From contig NZ_KB893136.1 in NCBI RefSeq assembly GCF_000374005.1, forward strand, positions 62,001-126,000: a DNA stretch of 64,000 nucleotides. The letters run 5' to 3'. Shown piece by piece: positions 36,523-45,228 of the stretch. Made by a program: the position numbers and the translations under genes. Position 1 is the stretch's first letter. The number at the start of each line of letters is the position of its first letter. Source of the stretch: Kiloniella laminariae DSM 19542. GTDB lineage: Bacteria > Pseudomonadota > Alphaproteobacteria > Kiloniellales > Kiloniellaceae. The notes below the pieces were generated by a model, which did no database searches, was not told the origin of the DNA, and saw nothing but the letters and a program-made list of their open reading frames with translations.

Positions 36523-37844
36523 TGTATCTTCCCCAGGAGATTATTCGAAAAAAACGGGAAGGTGAAAGCCTGACCACCGAGGAAATCTCTTTCTTTGTCC
36601 AGGGAATTACCAACGAAAATATCAGTGAAGGGCAAATAGCTGCTCTGGGCATGGCAATTTTCTTCAAAGGCATGTCTCTTCCGGAAACCATTGATCTGAC
36701 AAGGGCCATGATAACCTCAGGCCAGACGATTACCTGGCAGGAGCTCTCAAGTCTGGGGCCCGTTCTGGACAAACATTCCACTGGTGGCGTTGGCGACAAG
36801 TTAAGCCTGATGCTTGCCCCGATTATAGCGGCCTGTGGCGGTTTTGTTCCGATGATTTCTGGGCGTGGGCTCGGTCATACCGGCGGGACGCTGGATAAAT
36901 TGGACGCCATTCCCGGATACAAAACAGACGTCAGTATCGAACACTTCAAGAAAACGACCCGTGAGGCAGGTTGTGCAATCGTCGGGCAGACAGCCAACCT
37001 TGCACCGGCAGATAAACGCTTCTATGCGATCCGGGACATAACAGCCACTGTCGAATCCATTCCCCTGATCACGGCCTCTATTCTCTCAAAAAAACTTTCT
37101 GCTGGTCTGCAAGGACTGGTCATGGATGTAAAAACCGGCAGTGGTGCCTTTGCCAAGTCGTTCGAAATGGCTGAAGCTCTTGCTCAGAGTATTACTGATG
37201 TGGCCGCCGGTGCGGGACTGCCAACTTGTGCCCTGATCACTGATATGAATCAGGTTTTGGGCACAACAGCTGGAAACGCTCTGGAGGTCCACGAGGCTGT
37301 TGCCTACCTTTCCGGGCAAAACCACCATGGCCACCAGCACGAGATTATTAATGCCCTTTGCCGCGAGCTTCTTCTTATTGGCGGTCTGGCCCAGTCTGCC
37401 CAGGAAGCTGAAGACAAAATCAGAAGGGTTCTTGAAACAGGTGCAGCACGTACAAAGTTTGATCAAATGATATCTGGTCTGGGTGGCCCAAAAGATTTCA
37501 GCTCGACAGTGGACAAACACCTGGTCAAGGCAGCTGTAGAAATGGATGTATTCATGCCGGAAGAGGGGTATCTTGGCTCCATGGACAGCCGGATGATCGG
37601 GCTTGCCGTCGTGTCTCTTGGGGGGGGAAGAACCACATCAGGGCAGCAGATCGACCATTCGGTTGGCTTCAGCCATATCCAGCCTGTCGGCACAAAAATT
37701 GACCCGCGCCAGCCATTGGCCCGTGTTCATGCCCAAACAAGAGAAGCAGCTGAAACCGCTGCCCAAAACTACTGTTCTTCACTTACCCTAACGGATACTT
37801 GTCCTGTGCTAACGGCACCTGTTTTAAAAAAAATACAGAGTTAA
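36522..37844 (+). CDS. deoA: Thymidine phosphorylase
   Basis: Phosphorolyses thymidine and deoxyuridine to base and deoxyribose 1-phosphate. The 440-residue protein carries the family signature beginning DKHSTGGVGDKLSL at about residue 85, followed by SGRGLGHTGGTLDKLD and KTGSGAFA. The ATG at 36522 (MYLPQEII) is favoured over a TTG one codon earlier; it forms TGATG with the deoC stop. Followed within 3 bp by deoB. Confidence 0.96.
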   Translation: MYLPQEIIRKKREGESLTTEEISFFVQGITNENISEGQIAALGMAIFFKGMSLPETIDLTRAMITSGQTITWQELSSLGPVLDKHSTGGVGDKLSLMLAPIIAACGGFVPMISGRGLGHTGGTLDKLDAIPGYKTDVSIEHFKKTTREAGCAIVGQTANLAPADKRFYAIRDITATVESIPLITASILSKKLSAGLQGLVMDVKTGSGAFAKSFEMAEALAQSITDVAAGAGLPTCALITDMNQVLGTTAGNALEVHEAVAYLSGQNHHGHQHEIINALCRELLLIGGLAQSAQEAEDKIRRVLETGAARTKFDQMISGLGGPKDFSSTVDKHLVKAAVEMDVFMPEEGYLGSMDSRMIGLAVVSLGGGRTTSGQQIDHSVGFSHIQPVGTKIDPRQPLARVHAQTREAAETAAQNYCSSLTLTDTCPVLTAPVLKKIQS

Positions 37845-37847
37845 AAA

Positions 37848-39071
37848 ATGGCCCGAGCCTTTATCCTTCTTCTCGACTCCTTTGGTATTGGCGGAGCCCC
37901 CGATGCCAATATTTTTGGCGATGAGGGCGCAGACACCCTCGGCCATATCGCAAGGGAATGCGCAGCTGACAGAGCAGACAAATCCGGCTTGAGAGCCGGG
38001 CCTTTGACCCTGCCTGTTATGGAGTCCCTAGGTCTTGGCCTGGCTGCCAGGACCAGCACAGGCCTCTTGCCAGAAGGTTTTTCCTCCACACTGCCTCCCC
38101 CCAATTCTCTCTTCGGCTGTGCCAGTGAGATCAGCAATGGCAAGGACACACCAAGCGGCCATTGGGAAATAGCAGGTGTCCCCGTTGCCTTTGACTGGGG
38201 ATACTTTCCCAATAAACGGCCCTGCTTTGACCAGAAACTGATCTCTGACATTATAGCCAAAGCCAAACTCCCCGGTATTCTGGGAAACTGCCATGCCTCA
38301 GGCACAGAGATCATCCAAGAGTTTGGCACCGAACACGTGGCCAGTGGCAAGCCGATCCTCTACACCTCTGCCGATAGTGTTATTCAGGTTGCCGCGCATG
38401 AAACAAGCTTTGGCCTTGAGCGCCTGCTGGATCTCTGCCTGATCATACGGGAACTGGTCGATGAGCTGAATATCGGCCGGGTCATTGCCCGCCCCTTTGT
38501 CGGGGATGATTCAAAAACCTTCACTCGCACGGGTAACCGACGGGATTTTAGTGTTTTGCCCCCTGCCCCGACCTTGCTGGATCATGTGAAGGCTGCCGGG
38601 CGCGAAATGATCGCCATTGGCAAGATTGGTGATATCTATGCCCATCAAGGGCCGACACAGGTAATCAAAGCCAGCGGCCATGACCAACTGTTCGAAAAAA
38701 CCATGGTGCAGATCCGCTCCGCACCGGAAGGGTCATTGACTTTCACAAACTTTGTCGACTTTGACAGCCTCTATGGTCATCGACGGGATGTAATCGGCTA
38801 TGCAGCTGCTCTGGAAGATTTTGATCGCAAACTTGCGACTTTACTGCCTGAACTGAAAAAGGGCGATCTGGTAATACTTACTGCCGATCACGGCTGTGAT
38901 CCCACCTGGACTGGAAGCGACCACACCCGGGAGAACATCCCCATCCTGGCATTTGGCCCCGGATTACCCACAGGTAATATCGGGAAACGCAACACCTTTG
39001 CCGATATCGGACAGTCTGTCGCCAAATTTCTGGATGTTCCCCCCTTAACAAGCGGACAGTCTTTTATCTAG
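37848..39071 (+). CDS. deoB: Phosphopentomutase
   Basis: Interconverts (deoxy)ribose 1-phosphate and 5-phosphate, linking the phosphorylases to deoC. The 407-residue alkaline-phosphatase-superfamily protein begins with the metal motif LLDSFGIGGAPDA and ends with ADHGCDPTWTGSDHTRENIP, which supplies the Mn ligands. ISNGKDTPSGHWE holds the phosphothreonine region. It matches E. coli DeoB (407 residues) in length. Confidence 0.97.
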   Translation: MARAFILLLDSFGIGGAPDANIFGDEGADTLGHIARECAADRADKSGLRAGPLTLPVMESLGLGLAARTSTGLLPEGFSSTLPPPNSLFGCASEISNGKDTPSGHWEIAGVPVAFDWGYFPNKRPCFDQKLISDIIAKAKLPGILGNCHASGTEIIQEFGTEHVASGKPILYTSADSVIQVAAHETSFGLERLLDLCLIIRELVDELNIGRVIARPFVGDDSKTFTRTGNRRDFSVLPPAPTLLDHVKAAGREMIAIGKIGDIYAHQGPTQVIKASGHDQLFEKTMVQIRSAPEGSLTFTNFVDFDSLYGHRRDVIGYAAALEDFDRKLATLLPELKKGDLVILTADHGCDPTWTGSDHTRENIPILAFGPGLPTGNIGKRNTFADIGQSVAKFLDVPPLTSGQSFI

Positions 39072-39121
39072 ACTTTGCATCCCCGTGCAAAGGCACAAGA
39101 GAAAACACCAAGAGAAAACAT

Positions 39122-40096
39122 ATGGTTTTAAAAGCAGAAATCCACAGTCATCTTGAAGGTACAGCCTCTCCTGCCCTGGTCAGGAAACTTGCCGACCGGC
39201 ATGGCATGACACTTCCTGACAGCCTTTTCACCAACAAAGACAGCTTCCGCTGGACCACTTTCCTCGAATTTCTCAAAGCCTACGACATGGCCAGCGCTGT
39301 CATCAGAACCCCCGAAGATTATCGGGATGTCACCTATGATTACCTCAAACGTTGCGCCGAAGAAGATGCCATCTATGTCGAAGTGATGTCATCACCCGAC
39401 CATGCTGCCATGGCCGGAATGGCATATCAGGATCATCTCGACGGAATTGTCCAAGGTATAACAGATGCAACAAACGACTTCGGAATCGAAGGTCGGATTA
39501 TTGTTACCTGCGTACGTCACCTTGGCCCTGATCAGGCAGAAAAAGTAGCCCTCCAGACAGTTGCCGCCCCTCACCCTCTGGTGGTTGGTTTTGGCATGGG
39601 AGGAGATGAAAATGCCCACCATCCCTCTGATTTTGCCTGGGCCTTCAACATTGCCCACGAAGCTGGGCTCTTGTGTAATGTCCATGCCGGAGAAATGGCT
39701 GGTCCGGAAAGTGTTATCGCGGCCCTTGATCATTTACCCGTCAAACGGATCGGTCACGGGGTAAGGTCGATTGAAGACCCGGATCTGGTTAAAAGACTGA
39801 TTGAGGAGGACATCACTCTTGAAGTTTGCCCCGGCAGTAATATTGCCCTTGGTGTTTTTCCTGATTTTAACAACCATTCTTTCCTTAAGCTCCGGAAAGC
39901 AGGTGTCAAGGTAACCCTGAATTCCGATGATGCTCCCTATTTTGAGACTTCGATCGGAAGGGAATATCTTATCGCACGCGAACATTTTGGACTTTCTGAT
40001 GATGAACTGCTCAATCTGACTCGTACATCAATCGAAAATTCTTTCGCAGATCAAAAGACCAAGCTAAAACTGCTGGCTCGTCTCCAAAGTACTTAA
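39122..40096 (+). CDS. add: Adenosine deaminase
   Basis: Deaminates adenosine and deoxyadenosine to inosine and deoxyinosine for the phosphorylase. The 324-residue amidohydrolase has the metal pair HSHLEG near residue 9, the catalytic VHAGE, RIGHGVR, and the metal Asp in LNSDDAPYF, and the length is typical of Add. The start is preceded by an imperfect tandem CAAGAGAAAACA repeat that may serve as ribosome site. It is the sixth enzyme gene of the nucleoside operon. Confidence 0.94.
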   Translation: MVLKAEIHSHLEGTASPALVRKLADRHGMTLPDSLFTNKDSFRWTTFLEFLKAYDMASAVIRTPEDYRDVTYDYLKRCAEEDAIYVEVMSSPDHAAMAGMAYQDHLDGIVQGITDATNDFGIEGRIIVTCVRHLGPDQAEKVALQTVAAPHPLVVGFGMGGDENAHHPSDFAWAFNIAHEAGLLCNVHAGEMAGPESVIAALDHLPVKRIGHGVRSIEDPDLVKRLIEEDITLEVCPGSNIALGVFPDFNNHSFLKLRKAGVKVTLNSDDAPYFETSIGREYLIAREHFGLSDDELLNLTRTSIENSFADQKTKLKLLARLQST

Positions 40097-40123
40097 ATAA
40101 TTCTGAACACAGGTTTCCTGCGA

Positions 40124-40744
40124 ATGGCAAAACTCTATTTCTATTATTCCTCCATGAATGCCGGGAAATCGACAGTCCTGCTCCAGTCGAGCTACAACTA
40201 CCAGGAACGCGGCATGGGAACCTTGCTCTTCACCGCCGCTCTGGACGACCGTTACGGTACCGGGAAAATATCATCCCGTATCGGCCTTCAGGCAGAAGCC
40301 CTTATATATAGTCGCCAGGATGATCTGTTTGAAATGGCACGCGCAGAAGTTGCCAAACGACAGATCAGCTGTGTTTTCATCGATGAATCTCAGTTCCTGA
40401 CCAAAGAGCAGGTATTTCAGGTCAGTGAAATTGTCGATTGCCTGGACATTCCTGTCCTTGCCTATGGCCTGCGCACAGATTTTCAGGGAAACCTGTTTGA
40501 AGGCAGCGAACGCTTGCTGGCCTGGGCTGATGTGCTACATGAACTCAAAACAATTTGTCATTGTGGCCGCAAGGCCACCATGGTGATGCGAGTTGATGAA
40601 CAGGGCGAGCCGATCCGGGAAGGAAGCCAGGTCGAAATTGGCGGAAATGACCGCTATGTCCCGGTTTGTAGAAAGCATTTTAAAGAAGAGGTCCTTCAGC
40701 TGTCGCCGTCGCCCTTTGACTATCCTGTGAACAGGGTCCGATAA
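40124..40744 (+). CDS. tdk: Thymidine kinase
   Basis: Phosphorylates thymidine to TMP for salvage. The 206-residue type II kinase has P-loop SSMNAGKST at about residue 10, the Walker-B-like FIDESQFL, the catalytic and base-binding region [20 protein letters not shown] and a zinc site from CHCGRKA and a later VPVCRKHF. It closes the operon; its presence beside deoA means imported thymidine can be either salvaged or degraded. Confidence 0.95.
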   Translation: MAKLYFYYSSMNAGKSTVLLQSSYNYQERGMGTLLFTAALDDRYGTGKISSRIGLQAEALIYSRQDDLFEMARAEVAKRQISCVFIDESQFLTKEQVFQVSEIVDCLDIPVLAYGLRTDFQGNLFEGSERLLAWADVLHELKTICHCGRKATMVMRVDEQGEPIREGSQVEIGGNDRYVPVCRKHFKEEVLQLSPSPFDYPVNRVR

Positions 40745-40914
40745 TCTGAAACACCCCAGAGACCTACTAACCGGAAGTAGAGCCCGGAATTTATTTTTCT
40801 CATTTAGCTAAAATTAATAACTGGCTCACTAATCTATAACTCCAATGGCTTTCCAAGCTCTTCATTTCATCATGGAGAGTTTCATATTATCATATATAGG
40901 TCAGAGAAACAGGC

Positions 40915-43491
40915 ATGAGCATCGTCGTTCAAAGCTCTTTGAGAAGGTTTGGTCGAAGTGCTGTTCTGCTTTATGTTACCCTGGCTTTTCTTCTAATTTT
41001 CTCTTTTGTTGGTATTACGCTCAAACTCGAGCAGAATGCTGTTCTGCAGCAAGAGCAGGTTTTTAATGAACAGCAATTTCTGCAAACACAAATTGCTGCG
41101 CAAGCATTTCAGCAAACTGTGGATGATATCCTTCGCTTCTCTCTTGAACTCGAAAATCATTTCGACATCGATATCCTGAATGAAGATATAACGCCAGGTC
41201 ATCTGGATTCAGTTTTTTTACAAAGTCACGACTTCCAAAAAGAGATCCTTGGAATCCTGATTTATAATAGGCAACAAACTCTTCGTCTAAGCACACTGGA
41301 TGAGAAAAAAAACAGTAACCTCTCCCTCATAGAGGCGACGGTTAATGCCTGGATAAGACAAAACTGGACCGCTCTCAGCTCCCCGGAAATTTCTTCAATC
41401 GTTCCCGCGTTTCATGTCACAAAAACCGAACAGTTTTTTGCTATTCTTCGCCCCGTTCGTCGAGCTGGTCTGTTAACAGCTGTTTCTGTTACCCTCGCCG
41501 ACCTCTCCTATATGTCCCAACAGTACATCAAACCCCTGCGCTCGGGAGAATATGGCGCTGCATTCATGTTAAACGGGCAAGGTCTTGTGATTTATGACCA
41601 CGAAACAGAAATCATAGGCCGGAGTATTTTTGATGATTTGCACAAGGCATATCCGGATCTCCAGCGCATTGACCAACGTCTTGTAACCGAACCATCCGGC
41701 CAGTACGCATACTATTTCTCTGTTTCCCGTCAGGATAGTCAGAAAATCGTCAGAAAACTGATTTCCTGGCACAGCATCAACATCGATACGCGTCAGCTCG
41801 TCATTGCCCTTTCCGCTCCCGACACTGAAATCACACGCCCAATTGAACTATTACGTCAGCAAGCAATTATACTCGCCCTCCTCCTTTCCTTTGGATTAAT
41901 GGTAATTATCGCACTCTTTTTCAAACGAGACCTTCACACTCTACGGCGAACAGTAAAGCAACTCGACGCGGAACTGAAATTGCGTAACCAGGCATTAAAC
42001 AAGGCAGAAAAAAATTACATCGAGATGATTGAGAATGCTGCTATCGGCATATACCGGACCACACCAGACGGACGGCTGCTCCAGGCAAACCCCTACCTTG
42101 TCCGTTTGAACAGCTGTGAAAGCGAAAAAGAGCTCATCCTCCTTGCAAACTTCAATGATGATCACTGGTATAAAGATAAAGACAGACGCCTTGAATTTAA
42201 ACAGGAGATGGACAAGGAAGGCTATGTCGAAGGTTTTGTTTCCCAGATCAAAAGCCTGAAAAACCGGGAAGATAAATGGGTCAGCGAAACTGCCCGTGCT
42301 GTCAGAGATGAAGAGGGTAATATACTCTTTTATGAAGGCACCATGCTGGATGTCACACATCTGGTCCATACCGAAGAAGCCCGGAACAAAAGCGATGCCA
42401 ACTTGCGCGCTCATATTACAGCGATGCCTGATCTTGGTATCATCTACTCGCGCAAGGGAGATGTAATTGACATCTACGGTGATCAAAATCTGCTCTTCCT
42501 GAAGAAAGAACAGATGATCGGGCGAAACCTGACGGAAATGGCTGGCAGCAAGGCCGTTGAACTCTGGATGGGTATCATTGGTAAAACCATCGCAACCGAG
42601 AAGGTTCAAAACCTGGAATACTTTATGCCAATGGATGGTGCACCCCGATGGTTTGAAGCACGTTCAGCGCTCATTATTGACAAGGAAAATACCTGTCCCA
42701 GTGTTGTCATCTTAATACGCGACATAACCCAGCGACACCTTGATCAGGAAGCTCTGGTCACCGCTCTTGAAAATGCCGATCTTGCGAACAGGTCAAAATC
42801 AGAATTCCTGGCAAACATGAGCCATGAATTAAGGACTCCGCTGAATGCCATCTTGGGCTATTCAGAAATTATGGAACAACAGCTTCTTGGTCCGCTCGAA
42901 AATAAAAAATACCTGGGTTATGTCTCAGATATTCACAGCAGCGGGGCGCTGCTGCTTGAAATAATCAATGATATTCTCGATCTCTCCAAAATCGAGGCTG
43001 GACGTTATAGCCTGGAAGAAGAAAACATCAATCTTGCTGAAGTGGTTGAGCAGACCAACCGGATCATCAAGGGAACGGCTGCAGAAAAAAGATTGGAATT
43101 TGATACAAACCGTATCCCGGCTTTTATCCTCTATGCCGATGCCAGAGCCCTTAAACAAATTCTTTTAAATCTCCTGTCCAATGCCATCAAGTTCACTCCT
43201 GCAGGTGGCCGGGTCACCCTTTCAGCCAGTCAGGAAGAAGTCGGGGTTCAAATAAAGGTAACCGATACAGGGATAGGAATGGAGCCCAAAGACATCGTCA
43301 GAATCTTTGAGCCTTTCTTCCGGGTTGGACAGACAATGACGACAGAAGCATCCGGTACAGGTATTGGCCTGGCTCTGACCAGAAAACTGGTAGAATTTCA
43401 TCAAGGCACCCTTGAAATACAAAGTACAATTGATGAAGGTACCACTGCGACAGTTACTCTGCCCCTCGCCCGTTTGATCGGAAGAGGATAA
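40915..43491 (+). CDS. Membrane PAS sensor histidine kinase
   Basis: An 858-residue kinase. Residues about 17-35 form the first transmembrane helix, then a periplasmic sensor of roughly 280 residues, a second helix at about 317-336 (AIILALLLSFGLMVIIALFF) and a coiled-coil linker. Two PAS-like domains follow (the first from about 373, ENAAIGIYRTTPDG). The HisKA motif is FLANMSHELRTPLNAILGYS with His637, and the ATPase domain has LLNLLSNAIKF, DTGIGM and GTGIGLAL. There is no receiver domain and no response regulator nearby. The signal is unknown; the upstream nucleoside operon has a 170-bp gap. Confidence 0.93.
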   Translation: MSIVVQSSLRRFGRSAVLLYVTLAFLLIFSFVGITLKLEQNAVLQQEQVFNEQQFLQTQIAAQAFQQTVDDILRFSLELENHFDIDILNEDITPGHLDSVFLQSHDFQKEILGILIYNRQQTLRLSTLDEKKNSNLSLIEATVNAWIRQNWTALSSPEISSIVPAFHVTKTEQFFAILRPVRRAGLLTAVSVTLADLSYMSQQYIKPLRSGEYGAAFMLNGQGLVIYDHETEIIGRSIFDDLHKAYPDLQRIDQRLVTEPSGQYAYYFSVSRQDSQKIVRKLISWHSINIDTRQLVIALSAPDTEITRPIELLRQQAIILALLLSFGLMVIIALFFKRDLHTLRRTVKQLDAELKLRNQALNKAEKNYIEMIENAAIGIYRTTPDGRLLQANPYLVRLNSCESEKELILLANFNDDHWYKDKDRRLEFKQEMDKEGYVEGFVSQIKSLKNREDKWVSETARAVRDEEGNILFYEGTMLDVTHLVHTEEARNKSDANLRAHITAMPDLGIIYSRKGDVIDIYGDQNLLFLKKEQMIGRNLTEMAGSKAVELWMGIIGKTIATEKVQNLEYFMPMDGAPRWFEARSALIIDKENTCPSVVILIRDITQRHLDQEALVTALENADLANRSKSEFLANMSHELRTPLNAILGYSEIMEQQLLGPLENKKYLGYVSDIHSSGALLLEIINDILDLSKIEAGRYSLEEENINLAEVVEQTNRIIKGTAAEKRLEFDTNRIPAFILYADARALKQILLNLLSNAIKFTPAGGRVTLSASQEEVGVQIKVTDTGIGMEPKDIVRIFEPFFRVGQTMTTEASGTGIGLALTRKLVEFHQGTLEIQSTIDEGTTATVTLPLARLIGRG

Positions 43492-43652
43492 AATTAACAG
43501 GCCTGAACTTCTGGAAACTTTCTGGAAAGGATTTGGTGCAATAATAGAATCCAGATCAGAAGAAATCTGATCACAAGCTCACACACAGTGTTAGAGCCCC
43601 AATTTACACTAAAGAGTTTAACCCGTTATTTAACTTCGGGAGAATGACAATC

Positions 43653-43766
43653 ATGGAATGGCTGGCCCTCTTACCCTTCATCTGCCTTCTTGGCTATCTT
43701 TTGCTTTCTGTCCAAAAAGAACCCATTCCCTGCCGGATAAAAACCCGAAGCTCTTCCCGAAAATAA
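43653..43766 (+). CDS. Possible 37-residue membrane protein
   Basis: A small frame from an ATG at 43653, with GGGAG 11 bases upstream; an in-frame ATG at 43644 lies too close to that site. The product is one hydrophobic helix (MEWLALLPFICLLGYLLLSV) followed by a basic tail rich in Arg, Lys and Ser. This is the usual form of small bacterial inner-membrane proteins. No homologue is known to me. It occupies part of the 600-bp gap between the kinase and the cold-shock gene. Confidence 0.45.
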   Translation: MEWLALLPFICLLGYLLLSVQKEPIPCRIKTRSSSRK

Positions 43767-43786
43767 GATTTATCCACTAACCCCAA

Positions 43787-43831
43787 GAAGCGGGATCAGT
43801 ACTTCTACAGGAAGTGATTTGGTTCCGCTTC
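43787..43831 (+). other. Stem-loop after the small ORF
   Basis: GAAGCGG (43787-43793) pairs with CCGCTTC (43825-43831), with an inner stem ACTTC/GAAGT. It may end the small-ORF transcript or be part of a small RNA; the evidence is weak. Confidence 0.3.
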
Positions 43832-43923
43832 CTTTGCGTTATCCTCGTTTATTATAGAAACAGATATAACGAGATCCCGTGTTTTTCGTCCCTATTCTTC
43901 CTGATTTTTTTGTTCAGAGGATC

Positions 43924-43951
43924 TTGACTTTTTCACTGATTCACCTAAATA
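43924..43951 (+). promoter_or_regulatory. Promoter of the cold-shock gene
   Basis: TTGACT (43924-43929) and TAAATA (43946-43951) with a 16-bp spacer. It implies a 5' leader of about 140 nt, as in other csp genes. Confidence 0.55.
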
Positions 43952-44073
43952 CCGCTCATCGTTTTACATTTGTTATGTGTTACTTCAATAGCCGACAGGC
44001 CGATTTGCTGAGTTATCCCCTGACAGTGTGAGCGCTACCCAAAGCGTGTTGAAAATAATCACACACGCAGATA

Positions 44074-44092
44074 CTAACCTCCTGTTAGAGGA
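44074..44092 (+). promoter_or_regulatory. Hairpin covering the csp ribosome-binding site
   Basis: CTAAC (44074-44078) can pair with GTTAG (44084-44088), and alternatively CCTC (44078-44081) with GAGG (44088-44091) of the AGAGGA ribosome site. Two exclusive structures, one hiding the site, could give temperature-dependent translation. Confidence 0.4.
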
Positions 44093-44101
44093 ATTATGAC
44101 C

Positions 44102-44311
44102 ATGACTATTGGTGTCGTTAAATTTTTCAACCCGACTAAAGGCTACGGTTTTATCGAGCCCGAAGATGGTTCCAAAGATGCATTCGTTCACATTTCTGCT
44201 GTTGAACGTGCTGGCCTGAGCACTCTCAATGAAGGACAGAAAGTTTCCTATGAACTGGAAACTGGCAAAAACGGAAAAGCTTCTGCCGAGAACCTGTCTA
44301 TCGTTGAATAA
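44102..44311 (+). CDS. Cold-shock domain protein (CspA family)
   Basis: A 69-residue single OB-fold RNA/DNA chaperone. RNP1 is KGYGFIEP and RNP2 DAFVHISAV, so nucleic-acid binding residues are intact. The ATG at 44102 is 9 bases after AGAGGA; an ATG at 44096 is only 3 bases away and adds two residues. A long leader with structure over the ribosome site precedes it and a 12-bp hairpin follows. Such proteins melt mRNA structure in the cold or in stationary phase. Confidence 0.95.
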   Translation: MTIGVVKFFNPTKGYGFIEPEDGSKDAFVHISAVERAGLSTLNEGQKVSYELETGKNGKASAENLSIVE

Positions 44312-44336
44312 GGTCTCCAGAGAACCTGTTTCATAA

Positions 44337-44372
44337 AACAACGGCCCCGGATGAAAATCTGGGGCCGTTGTT
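44337..44372. terminator. Terminator between the csp gene and the anthranilate operon end
   Basis: A 12-bp perfect stem AACAACGGCCCC/GGGGCCGTTGTT with a 12-nt loop, between converging genes; only a short T-run follows. Confidence 0.75.
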
Positions 44373-44401
44373 ACTTCAAGCAATGTAATCTGTTCGGGAA
44401 A

Positions 44402-44812
44402 TCAATCGGGAATAACCGCTGTTGTTTCAATTTCTAATTTTGCCCGATCTTCCATAAAGGCACTAACCTCGACCACCGCCATTACAGGATAGTGGCGACC
44501 GATAACCTCCCGATAAGCTTCGCCAACCGCTTTGAGCGATGAAAGATACTCCTGTTTATCCCGGATAAACCATGTCATCCGCACAATATGTTCGGGTTTT
44601 GCCTCAGCTTCTTTAAGAACTGCAACAATATTCTGAAGTGCCTGGCGAAACTGGACAGCAAAATCATCACTCTCGAACTCTTCTTTTTCATTCCAGCCGA
44701 TAATTCCTGCCAGATAAACCGTTTGTCCCCGCGCCGCAATTATCCCGTTACTATAGCCTTTGGCCACCGGCCATCCCGGAGGTTGAAGTTGTCGATGCAC
44801 AGTCCCGGTCAT
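44402..44812 (-). CDS. RidA/YjgF family protein lacking the catalytic arginine
   Basis: A 136-residue Rid-superfamily protein; RidA itself hydrolyses reactive enamines and imines to keto acids and ammonia. The fold pattern is clear (VYLAGIIGW, then QFRQALQNIVAVLKEA and VVEVSAF), but the residue equal to Arg105 of E. coli RidA is Met111 (YPVMAVVEV), which places it with the other Rid subfamilies. It is the last gene of the anthranilate operon and overlaps the thioesterase gene by ATGA. A role in hydrolysing the enamine or imine left after ring reduction is an inference. Confidence 0.85.
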   Translation of the reverse strand: MTGTVHRQLQPPGWPVAKGYSNGIIAARGQTVYLAGIIGWNEKEEFESDDFAVQFRQALQNIVAVLKEAEAKPEHIVRMTWFIRDKQEYLSSLKAVGEAYREVIGRHYPVMAVVEVSAFMEDRAKLEIETTAVIPD

Positions 44813-45228
44813 TTGCTTTCCTCTAAATACTTTTTCATCGAAGACAAGATAGGTTCAGGCCAGATCCTGGCCTTGCTGGTGGTCATATCAACACAAACAA
44901 GAGTGATCTTGCTTGTGCAGCGTACTTCGTTGTTACAAACAGCCTCTATAGTACAGTTCACACTGCTTTTACCGATCGCTGTAATCTTGAGACCAAAGAC
45001 CACAAGATCTTCCAGCCTGCTCATGGCCTTAAACTCGGTCTCCATTCGAACCGTTGGAACCGCGATCTTCTGATGGAGATGCATCTGGTGAAAACTGCTG
45101 CCAATAACCTGCTCAAACCACTCTTCAATTGTCAGGTTAAACATCTCGAAATAGCGGGGATAAAAAACAATCCCGGCAGGGTCGCAATGCTGAAAACGGA
45201 TGGTAACCGGAAGTTTAAAAGCCATCAT
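44809..45228 (-). CDS. 4-hydroxybenzoyl-CoA thioesterase family protein
   Basis: A 139-residue hot-dog fold thioesterase. The active-site segment RFQHCDPAGIVFYPRYFEMF with its Asp matches the Pseudomonas 4-hydroxybenzoyl-CoA thioesterase type. In this operon it may release CoA from dead-end aryl-CoA or acyl-CoA intermediates. A thioesterase in a 2-aminobenzoyl-CoA locus fits earlier reports for Azoarcus-type clusters, as far as I recall. It overlaps livF by 4 bp. Confidence 0.9.
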   Translation of the reverse strand: MMAFKLPVTIRFQHCDPAGIVFYPRYFEMFNLTIEEWFEQVIGSSFHQMHLHQKIAVPTVRMETEFKAMSRLEDLVVFGLKITAIGKSSVNCTIEAVCNNEVRCTSKITLVCVDMTTSKARIWPEPILSSMKKYLEESK

